Counted from the stretch's first letter, positions 15,413-24,746 are shown. The stretch is DNA of 32,208 nucleotides from an uncultured Alphaproteobacteria bacterium (GCA_902595855.1 CACJRY010000003.1:121098-153305), one strand, 5' to 3'. Notes: a model not told the origin generated them from the sequence alone. Numbers and translations: made by a program.

Positions 15413-16393
15413 ATGGATGTTGATTTAGATAAATGGTTTAAGTGCGATATAGATAAGAAAGAGTTCAAAAAACTTTGCAAAAAATCAGATTGGCAAGGTT
15501 TCAAACATATGATTATTTATTTTTCATTTTTAGGTTTCTTTGGCTATTTAGCTTATGTGACTTGGGGCACTTGGTGGTCATTATTATTTTTTTTAATATA
15601 TGGCAATATATGGGGATGTAGTGATGCTATATGGCATGAAACAGGCCATCGTACTGCTTTCAAATCAAAATTTTGGAACGATTTTTTTTATTACATAGCA
15701 AGTTTTATGGATAATTTTGAACCTATTCGTTGGAGATATTCTCATTATCACCATCATACCTATACTATTTTTAATGATCCCGTTGATTTTGAAATACATG
15801 TAAAAAAACCTACCGATCTAATTGTGTTTTTTTCTCATTACATTCCTTTTTCAGGTCTTGTTTTTTTTAAAAATTCTCTTCAATGGGAGACAATTAAACA
15901 TGCATTTGGTGTCACAACAGAAGTAATGAAAGTTTGTATACCTGAAAATGAAAGATCAAAATGTAGATGGTCTGCACGAAGTCATGTCTTTATTTGGGTT
16001 GTGACAATTATGTGTTCAATATATTTTCAATCTTGGTTACCGGTATTATTTATTGTCCTGCCAAATTTTTATGGCAAAACTCTTGTGATGCTAATGGGGC
16101 TAACACAGCACGCTGGTTTGCAAGAAGATATCAAAGATCATAGGTTAACTACTAGGACGGTTTATTTAAATCCTATCTTCAGTTTTTTATATTGGCATAT
16201 GGAGTATCATGTTGAGCATCATATGTTTCCTCAAGTACCATCTTACAACTTAAAAAAATTACATGCGTTAATCAAAGATCAAATGCCACCTGCACGAAAA
16301 GGGTTATGGGGAGCATATAAAGAAATTATACCTACACTTATAAAACAAGCTAAAGATCCAAATTATAAGATACCTTTAGCAATACCTAGTTAA
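15413..16393 (+). CDS. Fatty-acid-desaturase-superfamily membrane di-iron protein (A)
   Basis: This 326-residue membrane protein has the three histidine clusters of the superfamily: HETGH (75-79), HYHHH (111-115) and HVEHH (266-270), plus a conserved TQHAG at 232-235. Hydrophobic segments lie around 33-66 and 190-230. The superfamily includes lipid desaturases and small-molecule hydroxylases. It is clearly paralogous to desaturase-like protein C at 28402 (shared WGTWW, HAGLxxxxKDHR, TRTVxLNP and YHxEHHxFP). It is divergent from the binding protein of ABC system 1, which suggests action on a product of that transporter rather than on membrane lipids. Electron donors are probably the Rieske ferredoxin chain 11 kb away. 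Confidence 0.85.
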   Translation: MDVDLDKWFKCDIDKKEFKKLCKKSDWQGFKHMIIYFSFLGFFGYLAYVTWGTWWSLLFFLIYGNIWGCSDAIWHETGHRTAFKSKFWNDFFYYIASFMDNFEPIRWRYSHYHHHTYTIFNDPVDFEIHVKKPTDLIVFFSHYIPFSGLVFFKNSLQWETIKHAFGVTTEVMKVCIPENERSKCRWSARSHVFIWVVTIMCSIYFQSWLPVLFIVLPNFYGKTLVMLMGLTQHAGLQEDIKDHRLTTRTVYLNPIFSFLYWHMEYHVEHHMFPQVPSYNLKKLHALIKDQMPPARKGLWGAYKEIIPTLIKQAKDPNYKIPLAIPS

Positions 16394-16427
16394 AGTTTGC
16401 AATATATATAATTTATTAGGTTCTTAT

Positions 16428-17924
16428 TTATTTTGAAGATATATTTAATGAAATTTTCTGTTCATTAAAATCTTCATATTTAAAAGTATTGCTTATTAAT
16501 CCTTTTTGCATAGTTATAATTCTATTACAGTTATTAATTAGCTCAGGAATTTCATTTGAAGCAACTATTACAGAGCCACCTTCATTAGTAAATTTCGAAA
16601 TCAATTTCCATATTTGTGCTTTAGCCGCAACATCGATACCTCTTGTAGGTTCATCAAATAAAAGAACTCTGCAATTTTTTGCAAGCCACTTTGCAATAAC
16701 TACTTTTTGCTGATTTCCTCCTGATAGATTCATTACAAAACTATCAATATTTGAAACTTTAATATCTAATTTTTTTATATAATCGTTTGTTGTTTTTGTA
16801 GCTTCATTAAAATTGAAAAAACCAATATTTGTTAATTTTTCAAAGATAGTCAAAACACTATTATCTTTGATAGAATTATTTTGAATTAAGCCTTCATTTT
16901 TTCTGTCTGAAGGAATGTAGCCTATTCCTCTTGAAACTGCATCTCGTGGTTTATTTATTGAAATAATTTCAGAATTCAAAGATATTTGTCCATCATCCTG
17001 TTTAATTATTCCAAAAATACTTCTTAAGAGTTCATTAGCCCCTGAGCCTAATAAACCACTTAACCCAAGAATTTCTCCTTCAAAAAGTTCTATATTTATA
17101 TTCTTAAAAATATTTGAATATCTGTAATTTTTTATCTCAAGTATTGGTTTTTTTGGATATATTTTTTTTTGCTGTTCATTTTTGATAAGAATATTTTCAC
17201 CAATCATTGATTTTATTAAATCTTCTTCATTAACCTGTTGTTTTAAGAACGAATTATTTATTTTCCCATCTTTTAGAACAGTTATTCTGTCAGAAATATG
17301 AATAATTTCTTTAAGTTTATGTGAAATATAAATTATCCCTATCCCATTCTTCTTTAGAGTGTTGATAATATCAAATAAATTATCAATTTGTTTTTCATCT
17401 AGTGATGCTGTTGGCTCATCCATAACAATAAATTTAGGTTTTTTTGCTAAGGCTTTACAAATTTCTATTATTTGCCATTGAGAAGTATTAAGGTCGCCAA
17501 CTATTTCTTCAGTACCTAGGCTTACATTTATACTATCTAAAAGATATTTTGCATCCAAATGCATTTTTTTATAATCTACAAAACCCGATTTGCTATGCGG
17601 CTCATCTCCTAGGTAAATATTTTCTGCTACAGTCAGGTTGTTACACAGTGCAAATTCCTGATGAACTATAGACAAATTAAGATTAAAAGCATCTTTTGGA
17701 TCATCAATCTTTACTAAATTATTGTTTAAATAAATATTTCCATCATCTGGTTTTGTTATACCATTCAAAATCCCCATTAAAGTTGATTTACCAGCACCAT
17801 TTTGACCAATTAAAGAATGAACCTCGCCAGAAATTACTTCGAATGAAACATCATCAAGTGCTTTAACTCCTGGAAAGGCTTTTGATATGCCTTTCATAAT
17901 TAATTGGTCGTTATGTGTGCCCAT
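16428..17924 (-). CDS. Sugar ABC transporter ATP-binding protein, system 2 (two-domain RbsA/MglA-like)
   Basis: This 498-residue protein has two fused ABC domains, the normal CUT2 arrangement. Domain 1 has Walker A GQNGAGKST (residues 40-48) and Walker B FIVMDEPTASLD. Its signature is degenerate (LNTSQWQ). Domain 2 has a degenerate Walker A (GLLGSGANELL), an intact LSGGNQQKVVIAKWLA signature and LLFDEPTRGIDVAAKAQ. Such asymmetry is usual in RbsA and MglA. It is the last gene of the system 2 operon, 16 nt after the kinase gene, and its end converges on desaturase-like gene A. Confidence 0.95.
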   Translation of the reverse strand: MGTHNDQLIMKGISKAFPGVKALDDVSFEVISGEVHSLIGQNGAGKSTLMGILNGITKPDDGNIYLNNNLVKIDDPKDAFNLNLSIVHQEFALCNNLTVAENIYLGDEPHSKSGFVDYKKMHLDAKYLLDSINVSLGTEEIVGDLNTSQWQIIEICKALAKKPKFIVMDEPTASLDEKQIDNLFDIINTLKKNGIGIIYISHKLKEIIHISDRITVLKDGKINNSFLKQQVNEEDLIKSMIGENILIKNEQQKKIYPKKPILEIKNYRYSNIFKNINIELFEGEILGLSGLLGSGANELLRSIFGIIKQDDGQISLNSEIISINKPRDAVSRGIGYIPSDRKNEGLIQNNSIKDNSVLTIFEKLTNIGFFNFNEATKTTNDYIKKLDIKVSNIDSFVMNLSGGNQQKVVIAKWLAKNCRVLLFDEPTRGIDVAAKAQIWKLISKFTNEGGSVIVASNEIPELINNCNRIITMQKGLISNTFKYEDFNEQKISLNISSK

Positions 17925-17940
17925 AAATCAAAATTTTTTA

Positions 17941-19518
17941 TTATGAAAAATCATATTTATTTAATAAATCATGATGAGTTTTCATATCATTAATAACGTT
18001 ATGATAAATACTTCTCCATACATCAAAAAATTCACTGTACATTTGATGATTTTGCATATTTGGTTCGAAAGTTTCTTTGACTTTTACAATATCACTAAGA
18101 CTTTCTAGCGGATTTGAATAAAAACCTGCCCCTACTGCAGCAAGAATCGCATCTCCAAGTGGAGCTGCTTCTGGAGGAAAACCTGACTCTTCAGATTTAC
18201 CTACATCTGGTAAGTCCAGAGGTAATCCAGTAACATCAGAAGTGATTTGATTCCATAATCTACTCTTAGTTGGTCCTCCATTTAATGTAAATTTATCAAT
18301 TTTAGCACCGGCTTCTTTAGCGATTTTAACATTTGAATTACAATCAAATGCAACTCCCTCAATAACAGATCTTATAAAATGAGCTTTAGAAGTTGTTGGT
18401 CTTATTCCAAAAAACATACCTGTGGCAGAAGAATTCCAATTTGGAGATAAAGTGTTACCTAAATAAGGAAAATACATCAAGCCATCTGAACCAGGTTTTA
18501 TTTTATCAGCCTGCTTAGTTAATAGATCAAATACATTTAAATTCTTTTCTTTAGCAATTTGATTTTCTAGTTCAGCAAAATTATTTTTATACCAGTTTAG
18601 TGAAGCTCCAACAAAAGCCATTGGACCATCAAACATTGTCATACCCGGTATAACTGATGTCCATTTTAAAATTCTAAATTCATTAATTCTTTGAGAAGTT
18701 GGTATCATCACACCTATGTTTGCACCTGTGCCCATAGAATAAAAAGCTTGCCCTACTTCTACAACACCACAACCTAGTGCCGCACAGCTTATATCTGTTC
18801 CACCAGCTACTACAACAGCACCTTCTTTTATACCTGTTTCTTCAGAAGCTTTTTTCGTTACCTTACCAACAACTTCGTGAGAATTAAATATTGGAGGATA
18901 TTTTTCAATTGGAATACCTAGACCCTGTGCAACATCTTCATTCCATTTACCGGCCTGATATTCATATGGATAAAATAATTGAGCATCACCATGATTCATG
19001 GTGAATTCGCCACACATCTTATAAGTGCAGTATCCAGATGGAGATACTAATTTGTGAGTTTTATCAAAATTTTCTGGCTCATGTTTTTTCATCCACAATG
19101 CTTTTGGTTCTACAAACCATGGAGCAACTCTATTACCATTAATGTTATTAATTTTTTCTTCACCAACTGTGTTTCTTATATCAGTACATTCTTCTTCTGA
19201 TCTAGAGTCCATCCAAATCATTCCAGGTCTAACAGGCTTTCCTTCTTTATCTATTGGTAACATAACACCTACCAATCCTGACAAAGATACTCCTGCAATT
19301 TTTTCACCATAAGAACCTTGCTTAAAACATTCTTTAACCGCCTCTACTACCGCTTTCCAATAATTATCACCTTCTTGTTCAGCATAACCCGGCTTAGGAT
19401 GAAAGAGTGGATGCTCTTTTAAAGAATGAGCAACAACCATTCCCTTTTCAACATCAAGAACTGAAGCTTTTACGCCAGTAGTTCCTATGTCAATTCCAAG
19501 TGTATATTTTTCAACCAT
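17941..19518 (-). CDS. FGGY-family carbohydrate kinase (xylulokinase-like)
   Basis: This 525-residue sugar kinase phosphorylates a sugar or polyol after import. The N-terminal phosphate loop GIDIGTTGVKASVLD, the central WMDSRSEEE substrate region, the FYSMGTGANIGV segment and the C-terminal LNGGPTKSRLWNQITSDVTGLPL are FGGY hallmarks. The ATG at 19518 is preferred over an earlier in-frame start because GGAGG lies at the right distance and the protein then begins with the family N-terminus. It lies inside the system 2 ABC operon between permease and ATPase. Xylulokinase and erythritol kinase are the closest types I recognise; the substrate is open. Confidence 0.9.
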   Translation of the reverse strand: MVEKYTLGIDIGTTGVKASVLDVEKGMVVAHSLKEHPLFHPKPGYAEQEGDNYWKAVVEAVKECFKQGSYGEKIAGVSLSGLVGVMLPIDKEGKPVRPGMIWMDSRSEEECTDIRNTVGEEKINNINGNRVAPWFVEPKALWMKKHEPENFDKTHKLVSPSGYCTYKMCGEFTMNHGDAQLFYPYEYQAGKWNEDVAQGLGIPIEKYPPIFNSHEVVGKVTKKASEETGIKEGAVVVAGGTDISCAALGCGVVEVGQAFYSMGTGANIGVMIPTSQRINEFRILKWTSVIPGMTMFDGPMAFVGASLNWYKNNFAELENQIAKEKNLNVFDLLTKQADKIKPGSDGLMYFPYLGNTLSPNWNSSATGMFFGIRPTTSKAHFIRSVIEGVAFDCNSNVKIAKEAGAKIDKFTLNGGPTKSRLWNQITSDVTGLPLDLPDVGKSEESGFPPEAAPLGDAILAAVGAGFYSNPLESLSDIVKVKETFEPNMQNHQMYSEFFDVWRSIYHNVINDMKTHHDLLNKYDFS

Positions 19519-19519
19519 A

Positions 19520-20512
19520 TTAGATCCTCCCAAAATTATTTTTTCTTTGGTCCAGCATAACAACTAAAATTATGATTATACCAACCACAATATTTCTATG
19601 CCAAGTATTTAAACCCCACATAGAAAATAAACTAAATAAAGCTCCCATAACAATTGTTCCTAAAAAAGCTCTATAAGGTGATCCTCTGCCACCTGTCAGA
19701 CTTACACCTCCTACAACAGCAAATGCTATTGCTGTTAATTCAAATCCTACAGCCAATGGTGCATCAACTGTCTGCAATCGTGATGAAAATAAGATTCCCG
19801 CAACTGATGCACAAAAACCACTCATCATAAATGCAATAATTACCCAAAAAGTTACATTAATCCCAGCCAACCTTGCTGTTTTTTCATCACCACCAATTGA
19901 ATAAATTCTTCTTCCTACTAATGTGTATTTCATTAAAATAGCTGCCAATATTGTCATCAAAATATATACCCAGGTTGAAAATGGAATATAGAATAAATTT
20001 AATGTTCCCATCCAAGTGTATGTTGGTATTTGCAAATAATATGCATGACCGTGAGTTAAAACATAATTTAATCCCCACAATGCTTTCATCATTGCAAGTG
20101 TCATAATAAAAGAAGTAATTTTTCCATACATGACACCAATACCATTTAATAAACCTACAATAATTCCAGTCAAAAGAGATACAACTACTAAAAATGTTGC
20201 ACTATTTGCGTATTGATTACCTCTTACGAGAACTTTAAAATCAAATATATCGCCAAAAAAAGCTAAGGAAGAAACTGCCAATATTGGTCCAAATATTGTT
20301 AAGGATCCAACGGATAAATCAATTCTGGAAACTAAAAATACAAAAGACACTCCAAGGGCTAAGAGTCCAGGAACTGCCATATTTCTAATCATGTTTTGTA
20401 AATTTGTTAAGGTGAAAAAATATTCACTTGTAAATGTTCCAACTAAGCAAATTAAAAAAAATACTAGAAGTAAAAAATGATTTTTAACAATGTTTTTAAA
20501 ATCAACTTCCAT
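19520..20512 (-). CDS. Sugar ABC transporter permease, system 2, subunit b
   Basis: This is a 330-residue CUT2-family permease with the motifs SRIDLSVGSLTIFGP and AFAVVGGVSLTGGRGSPYRA. It begins 2 nt after the stop of the other system 2 permease, and the kinase ribosome site is embedded in its last codons. Two non-identical permeases in one operon imply a heterodimeric channel. In the coupling region the usual GTxxG segment is altered to SPYRAFLGT, a small divergence from permease a. The transported sugar is unknown. Confidence 0.92.
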   Translation of the reverse strand: MEVDFKNIVKNHFLLLVFFLICLVGTFTSEYFFTLTNLQNMIRNMAVPGLLALGVSFVFLVSRIDLSVGSLTIFGPILAVSSLAFFGDIFDFKVLVRGNQYANSATFLVVVSLLTGIIVGLLNGIGVMYGKITSFIMTLAMMKALWGLNYVLTHGHAYYLQIPTYTWMGTLNLFYIPFSTWVYILMTILAAILMKYTLVGRRIYSIGGDEKTARLAGINVTFWVIIAFMMSGFCASVAGILFSSRLQTVDAPLAVGFELTAIAFAVVGGVSLTGGRGSPYRAFLGTIVMGALFSLFSMWGLNTWHRNIVVGIIIILVVMLDQRKNNFGRI

Positions 20513-20514
20513 GT

Positions 20515-21459
20515 TTAACTCAAATTATTTTTTCTAAAGTTGTGAATTAAAACCATACTAATAATTATTATAGCTATAACAACTTCCTGAGAATGGTTGC
20601 TCATACCAAGTAGATTTAATAGATTATTTATTACCCCAATTATTAGAGTAGCGATAATAGTTCCTTCAATTGAACCCTTACCACCGTATAAAGATGCACC
20701 TCCTAAAACTGCAATAGCTATAACTGTAAGTTCCCATCCTATACCCATATGTGGATCAATTTGTCCCAAACGTGCACTTTGAATCAATCCAGCAACTGAA
20801 CAACACAAACCACAAACTGTAAAGGCTATAATTTTTGCTGAATTGTTACTTATTCCTGATAAAATACTAGCCATAGGATTTGATCCAACAACATAAAAGC
20901 TTTTTCCAACTGTTGAATATCTAATTAAAATTGCGCAAATAATTGAAAGTAAGATGAATATTATTACTGGAATAGGAAAAATACCAACATAACCTTTTGC
21001 ACTAGCCATATATGTTTCTAGTTTCGTTGGATAAGCTGCCTGACCCTTGGTCATTATGTAACCAGCGTTTCTAATTATAGCCATAGTTCCTAAAGTCATA
21101 ATTAGAGAGGGAACTTTAATAATTGCAACACCTATTCCATTTAAAAAGCCACAGAAAGCACCTGCAAGTAGAGTTAAAATTATTACAAGAAAAGAAGAGT
21201 CACTGTTAACAAACAAACCACCAAATGCACAAGAAAAGGCAGCAATAGATCCTACAGATAAGTCAATCTCTCCAAGTATCATCACCATTGTCATACCAAA
21301 AGCAATAATACCAAGAACCATAACAGTTCTAATAATATTTTGAATGTTGTCAAAGTCTAAAAAAGCTGGGCTAATAAATATAGCAAATCCACAAAGTATA
21401 AAAAATAATATTAAAAGATTAATATTATTACTTGTATTTTTTAATAGATTAAAATTCAT
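20515..21459 (-). CDS. Sugar ABC transporter permease, system 2, subunit a
   Basis: This is a 314-residue CUT2-family permease with the canonical GEIDLSVGSIAAFSC and AIAVLGGASLYGGKGSIEGT motifs and a largely helical hydrophobic sequence. It follows the binding-protein gene after a terminator-like hairpin whose T run ends one base before its ATG, so its expression is probably lower than that of the binding protein. It partners permease b, encoded 2 nt downstream. Confidence 0.92.
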   Translation of the reverse strand: MNFNLLKNTSNNINLLILFFILCGFAIFISPAFLDFDNIQNIIRTVMVLGIIAFGMTMVMILGEIDLSVGSIAAFSCAFGGLFVNSDSSFLVIILTLLAGAFCGFLNGIGVAIIKVPSLIMTLGTMAIIRNAGYIMTKGQAAYPTKLETYMASAKGYVGIFPIPVIIFILLSIICAILIRYSTVGKSFYVVGSNPMASILSGISNNSAKIIAFTVCGLCCSVAGLIQSARLGQIDPHMGIGWELTVIAIAVLGGASLYGGKGSIEGTIIATLIIGVINNLLNLLGMSNHSQEVVIAIIIISMVLIHNFRKNNLS

Positions 21460-21460
21460 G

Positions 21461-21499
21461 AAAAAAACTTTCCCCTTAATTTATTTTAAGGAGAAAGTT
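21461..21499 (-). terminator. Intrinsic terminator/attenuator between binding protein 2 and permease a
   Basis: On the minus strand AACTTTC then CCTTAA (21499 down to 21486) pair with TTAAGG and GAAAGTT (21479 down to 21466), with one mismatch between the two helices and a six-base loop. The hairpin is followed by seven U residues (21467-21461). The permease ATG begins at 21459. It is a good intrinsic terminator placed inside an operon, so read-through must be partial if the permeases are expressed from the binding-protein promoter. Confidence 0.65.
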
Positions 21500-21526
21500 A
21501 AAATTATTCAATAATCAAATTGATAT

Positions 21527-22786
21527 TTACTCAGCTTCAGGGCCATATGCATACGGCCATTCATCTGGAGTTATAGTTTCAATTCCTGCAATTACCATTT
21601 TCTCTTTGGTAATCATCGGTAAGTTTGGAGTTACAATTTGTTTAGGAGGTTTCTCATTTAAACCTTCTTTTGCACCAATATGTAGTATGGCTGCTCTTAC
21701 TCCAATACCACCTAAAAGAGGGGTATATGGAACTACAACATCCATATTTCCTTTTCTTACTTCATTAACAGTCTCTTTTGAGTCATCATTAACAAGAATA
21801 ATAATTTTTTTACCTCCAGGTGCGGAGTTAAGTCTATTAGCCTCTAAAACTGCATCAAGTGCACCCAGAGCCTCTTCACCACCTGTGTTGAAAATTACTG
21901 AAACATCATCATGTGCTTGAAGCGCGTCTTGTGTTGCTTCAAATGCAGCTTTTCTAGAACTATTTGTATGCATAGATTCACTTATAACATAGTTATAGTT
22001 TCCTATTGCTTCCATGAATGCTCCAGATCTCATTGAGTCTGCAGTGCTACCTAATGGTTTTCTATTCATTACGATATTACCTTCACCATTAGCTACATGA
22101 TTTAAATAAAGCCCTTGCTGTAATCCATTTGCATAGAAATTACCAAGAACCTCAGAACTAATGTTTGGTGCTGCAGCTCTTCTATCTAAACTGACAACAG
22201 GGATACCAGCAGCCTCTGCTCTTTCAACAGGAGGACCCATCGGAGCCTCTCTTGCTGGCCACATAACAATCGCATCCATTTGTTTAGCAATAAAATCATC
22301 AATCATTTGACCCATTTTATTATCATCACCTTCGGCATCTAATACTTCTATTTCAACATTTGGGTGAAGATTTGCTTCATACACAGCAGTGTCTGCAAGA
22401 CTAATCAACCAAGGGTGAAAACCCCAATGATAAACAAAACCTATTCTATAAGTTTTATCTGCATTTAATACTGGACCATCATCTAGAGGAATGTAATCAC
22501 TAAAAGGAGCTTTAATAGGTAAACCGCTTAAAGGGCCTTCAAATTCTCTTCCCATACCAGGTTTCCATTCAAAACCTCCAGTTAAAGAAGTAACAGGATA
22601 AACATCTAGAAAGTCTCTAAAACCATCTTTCTTAAAAAATTTTCCTAATTCCTCATTTTCAAATTCTTTCCAACCTTTTTGATTTTCAGCAATCAAATTA
22701 TTTATATGGCTATGAATATCAGCAGCATACAAATTTGTTGAAAATAAAAATATAGTTCCTAAAATTAAACTACGAATTAACTTCAT
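21527..22786 (-). CDS. Sugar ABC transporter substrate-binding protein, system 2 (long form)
   Basis: This 419-residue periplasmic binding protein has a signal peptide (MKLIRSLILGTIFLFSTNLYA) and a ribosome site GGGAGG before the ATG. The type I sugar-binding fold begins only around residue 110 (YRIGFVYHWGFHPWLISLADTAVYEA), so about 90 residues of mature N-terminal extension precede it. The core shows MIDDFIAKQMDAIVMWPA and GIPVVSLDRRA, typical of Peripla_BP_4. It is about 90 residues longer than binding protein 1 and most sugar binders of this class. It heads the system 2 operon. The ligand is unknown. Confidence 0.88.
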   Translation of the reverse strand: MKLIRSLILGTIFLFSTNLYAADIHSHINNLIAENQKGWKEFENEELGKFFKKDGFRDFLDVYPVTSLTGGFEWKPGMGREFEGPLSGLPIKAPFSDYIPLDDGPVLNADKTYRIGFVYHWGFHPWLISLADTAVYEANLHPNVEIEVLDAEGDDNKMGQMIDDFIAKQMDAIVMWPAREAPMGPPVERAEAAGIPVVSLDRRAAAPNISSEVLGNFYANGLQQGLYLNHVANGEGNIVMNRKPLGSTADSMRSGAFMEAIGNYNYVISESMHTNSSRKAAFEATQDALQAHDDVSVIFNTGGEEALGALDAVLEANRLNSAPGGKKIIILVNDDSKETVNEVRKGNMDVVVPYTPLLGGIGVRAAILHIGAKEGLNEKPPKQIVTPNLPMITKEKMVIAGIETITPDEWPYAYGPEAE

Positions 22787-22981
22787 ATTACCTCCCGTTA
22801 ATATTTCTATTTATTGTTTTAAACTATACAAAAACTTATTAAAAATATTATATAATTTTTGAATGAGAAGTATTCACAAAACATATATTTTAATATTTAT
22901 AGTTATTTCAAATATAAAATTACTAATTATATATAAATATTGAAAAAAAGGCTCTAAAGTGGACTTTTCTAACTAAGTAAT

Positions 22982-23866
22982 TTACTCTAAAATAATTTTT
23001 TTAGCAGTTTCAATAAAGGCATTTACTAGATTATCTGTTTTCTTCTTTTTGAGACATACTAGGTATGCTTGGGTAAAAATATCATTATCATCTATATGTA
23101 TTTTTTTTATATCTTTGTAATTGTCAAATTCAGGTTCTGATATTAAGCCAAAACCAATATTCTCTTTAACTGCTTGAACCATTGTGGTTCTACTTACTTC
23201 CATAACAGTATTTACTTTTATTGAAGATTTTTTTAAATTGTCTTCAAATACTCGTCTAGTTTCAGAGCCACTTTCTCTATTAATAAAATTTTCACCATTT
23301 AAATCACTTAATTTTATTGTGTGATAATTATAAAATTTACTACCTTTACCGACAATTACAACAATTTTTTGTTTCATATAAGGGATATAATATAAATCTG
23401 ATTTAAATTTTTCTTTTAGAGGTTTTCCAACCACTCCTAAATCAATTTGAAAATTATATAATTTATCCAAGATTTCATTTGAATTACTAGAAATAATTTT
23501 TAAGTCTATTCCTGGATGTAGTTTTTTAAATTCTTTTATAAGTTTAATTATATAATAAGTCCCAGAAGTCCCTGTTACTAGAGTTCCTTGGTGAATATTT
23601 AAATTTGAGGAAAAAAGCTCAATTGCTTTTTCTTCAAGTTCAAATATATCTGATGTTACTTCATATAGTTTTGTACCTAAATCTGTTAAAGTAACACCTC
23701 TAGCGTGTCTATTTATTACATTTATCGAATAGAATTCCTCTAATAACTGAATTTGTTTTGTGATTGTTGGTTGGCTAATATTCAATAATTTAGAAGCAAG
23801 AGTAATGCTTTCAGTTTTCGCCACTGCATGAAAAGATCTCAACTGACTAAAATTAATATATTTCAT
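22982..23866 (-). CDS. LysR-family transcriptional regulator
   Basis: This 294-residue regulator has an N-terminal winged helix-turn-helix (FSQLRSFHAVAKTESITLASKLLNISQPTITKQIQLLEE, roughly residues 5-43) and a C-terminal effector domain from about residue 90. Unlike many LysR genes it is not divergent from its likely target: PanB-like gene 1 lies upstream and the system 2 binding protein downstream, all on the minus strand. It probably controls one or both ABC operons, or the divergent PanB-like/oxygenase promoter region at 24747-24877. The inducer is likely a sugar catabolite, by inference. Confidence 0.94.
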   Translation of the reverse strand: MKYINFSQLRSFHAVAKTESITLASKLLNISQPTITKQIQLLEEFYSINVINRHARGVTLTDLGTKLYEVTSDIFELEEKAIELFSSNLNIHQGTLVTGTSGTYYIIKLIKEFKKLHPGIDLKIISSNSNEILDKLYNFQIDLGVVGKPLKEKFKSDLYYIPYMKQKIVVIVGKGSKFYNYHTIKLSDLNGENFINRESGSETRRVFEDNLKKSSIKVNTVMEVSRTTMVQAVKENIGFGLISEPEFDNYKDIKKIHIDDNDIFTQAYLVCLKKKKTDNLVNAFIETAKKIILE

Positions 23867-23930
23867 ATAGTAAATAACTAAATTAATAAATTAAGTATAG
23901 ATAAAATCTATATATGAGTAAATAAATAAT

Positions 23931-24746
23931 TTACGAAATAAGATCTTTAAATTTTTCTAACTCTTCTTTTCCTATGTTTATGAGCTCTTTTTCTGATGGA
24001 AAAGTTTGATTTTCAACAGAATTTTTAAAATTTTGTAAAGAGCTGACCCTTTCTTTATAAATATCATTCTTAAGTTTAAGCACATTTCCAAATGTTCTTG
24101 CGTGTTTTGGGATATTTTCATGTTCACCGCAGATATCATTTTGAAATAAATATATTATATCTCCACTCAAACCTGATCCTAAAGAGCTTGTAATCAGGGA
24201 TGTTCTCTTACTTATCTCTGTCATTATTTCTTCAAGTATTATCTCGCACTCTGCTGAGAAGGCACCAGCGCTTTCCATTGTTTTAAAATCATTAAATAAT
24301 TTTATAGCCTCTTCAGCATTTTTACCGATAGCTCTTAAGCCACCCCTCCATGATGATTTTCTTGGAACTAATCCTAAATGACACATAACTGGAATCTCTT
24401 CTTTTGATAGCATTTCAACAATGTGTGGACCGCGTGCAGTATATATCTGGTCGGCACCGGCAGACATAGCTCGAAATGCCTCATGCAAAACTTCATTTTC
24501 AGTTGGGAACAAAGCTAGATCAATTGTTGCAGTCAAAAAAATATCGGGAGCCCCTTTTCTTATTTCATTAATTACAGGTGATTTGCATAAAATCATATCT
24601 ATCCCAGCTTCCTTAGCAGCTGATGCTTCTGTGCTATCGGTTGCAGTTGTTTGAAGATATTTTATTTTACCTTTATTTTTTAATAAATCAGCTACAGTCA
24701 AATTCCTATCTGCAAATTTTCCACCCCATGTATATAATTTTTTCAT
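23931..24746 (-). CDS. PanB-like (ketopantoate hydroxymethyltransferase family) protein 1
   Basis: This 271-residue protein has the PanB TIM-barrel layout: AGIDMILCKSP after strand 1, MSAGADQIYTARG, CHLGLVPRKSSWRGGLRAIGK, and ESAGAFSAECEI with the conserved glutamate. By visual alignment to E. coli PanB, the Mg ligands Asp45, Asp84 and Glu114 and Lys112 are not conserved. The barrel and the CHLGLVP loop are kept, so a different or metal-independent reaction is likely. It is divergent from the MocD-like oxygenase gene and upstream of the LysR gene. True pantothenate synthesis is unlikely. It could be an aldolase, lyase or C1-transfer enzyme, which is an inference. Confidence 0.72.
   Translation of the reverse strand: MKKLYTWGGKFADRNLTVADLLKNKGKIKYLQTTATDSTEASAAKEAGIDMILCKSPVINEIRKGAPDIFLTATIDLALFPTENEVLHEAFRAMSAGADQIYTARGPHIVEMLSKEEIPVMCHLGLVPRKSSWRGGLRAIGKNAEEAIKLFNDFKTMESAGAFSAECEIILEEIMTEISKRTSLITSSLGSGLSGDIIYLFQNDICGEHENIPKHARTFGNVLKLKNDIYKERVSSLQNFKNSVENQTFPSEKELINIGKEELEKFKDLIS

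Noticed and set aside
18060-18072. GGTTCGAAA resembling a tRNA T-loop
   Set aside because: It lies inside the kinase coding sequence and no acceptor, D or anticodon arm can be found around it on either strand.
22940-22970. Possible terminator after the LysR gene (minus strand)
   Set aside because: A run of seven U residues is present, but the stem is only about five AT-rich pairs with a long loop, so it was not listed.
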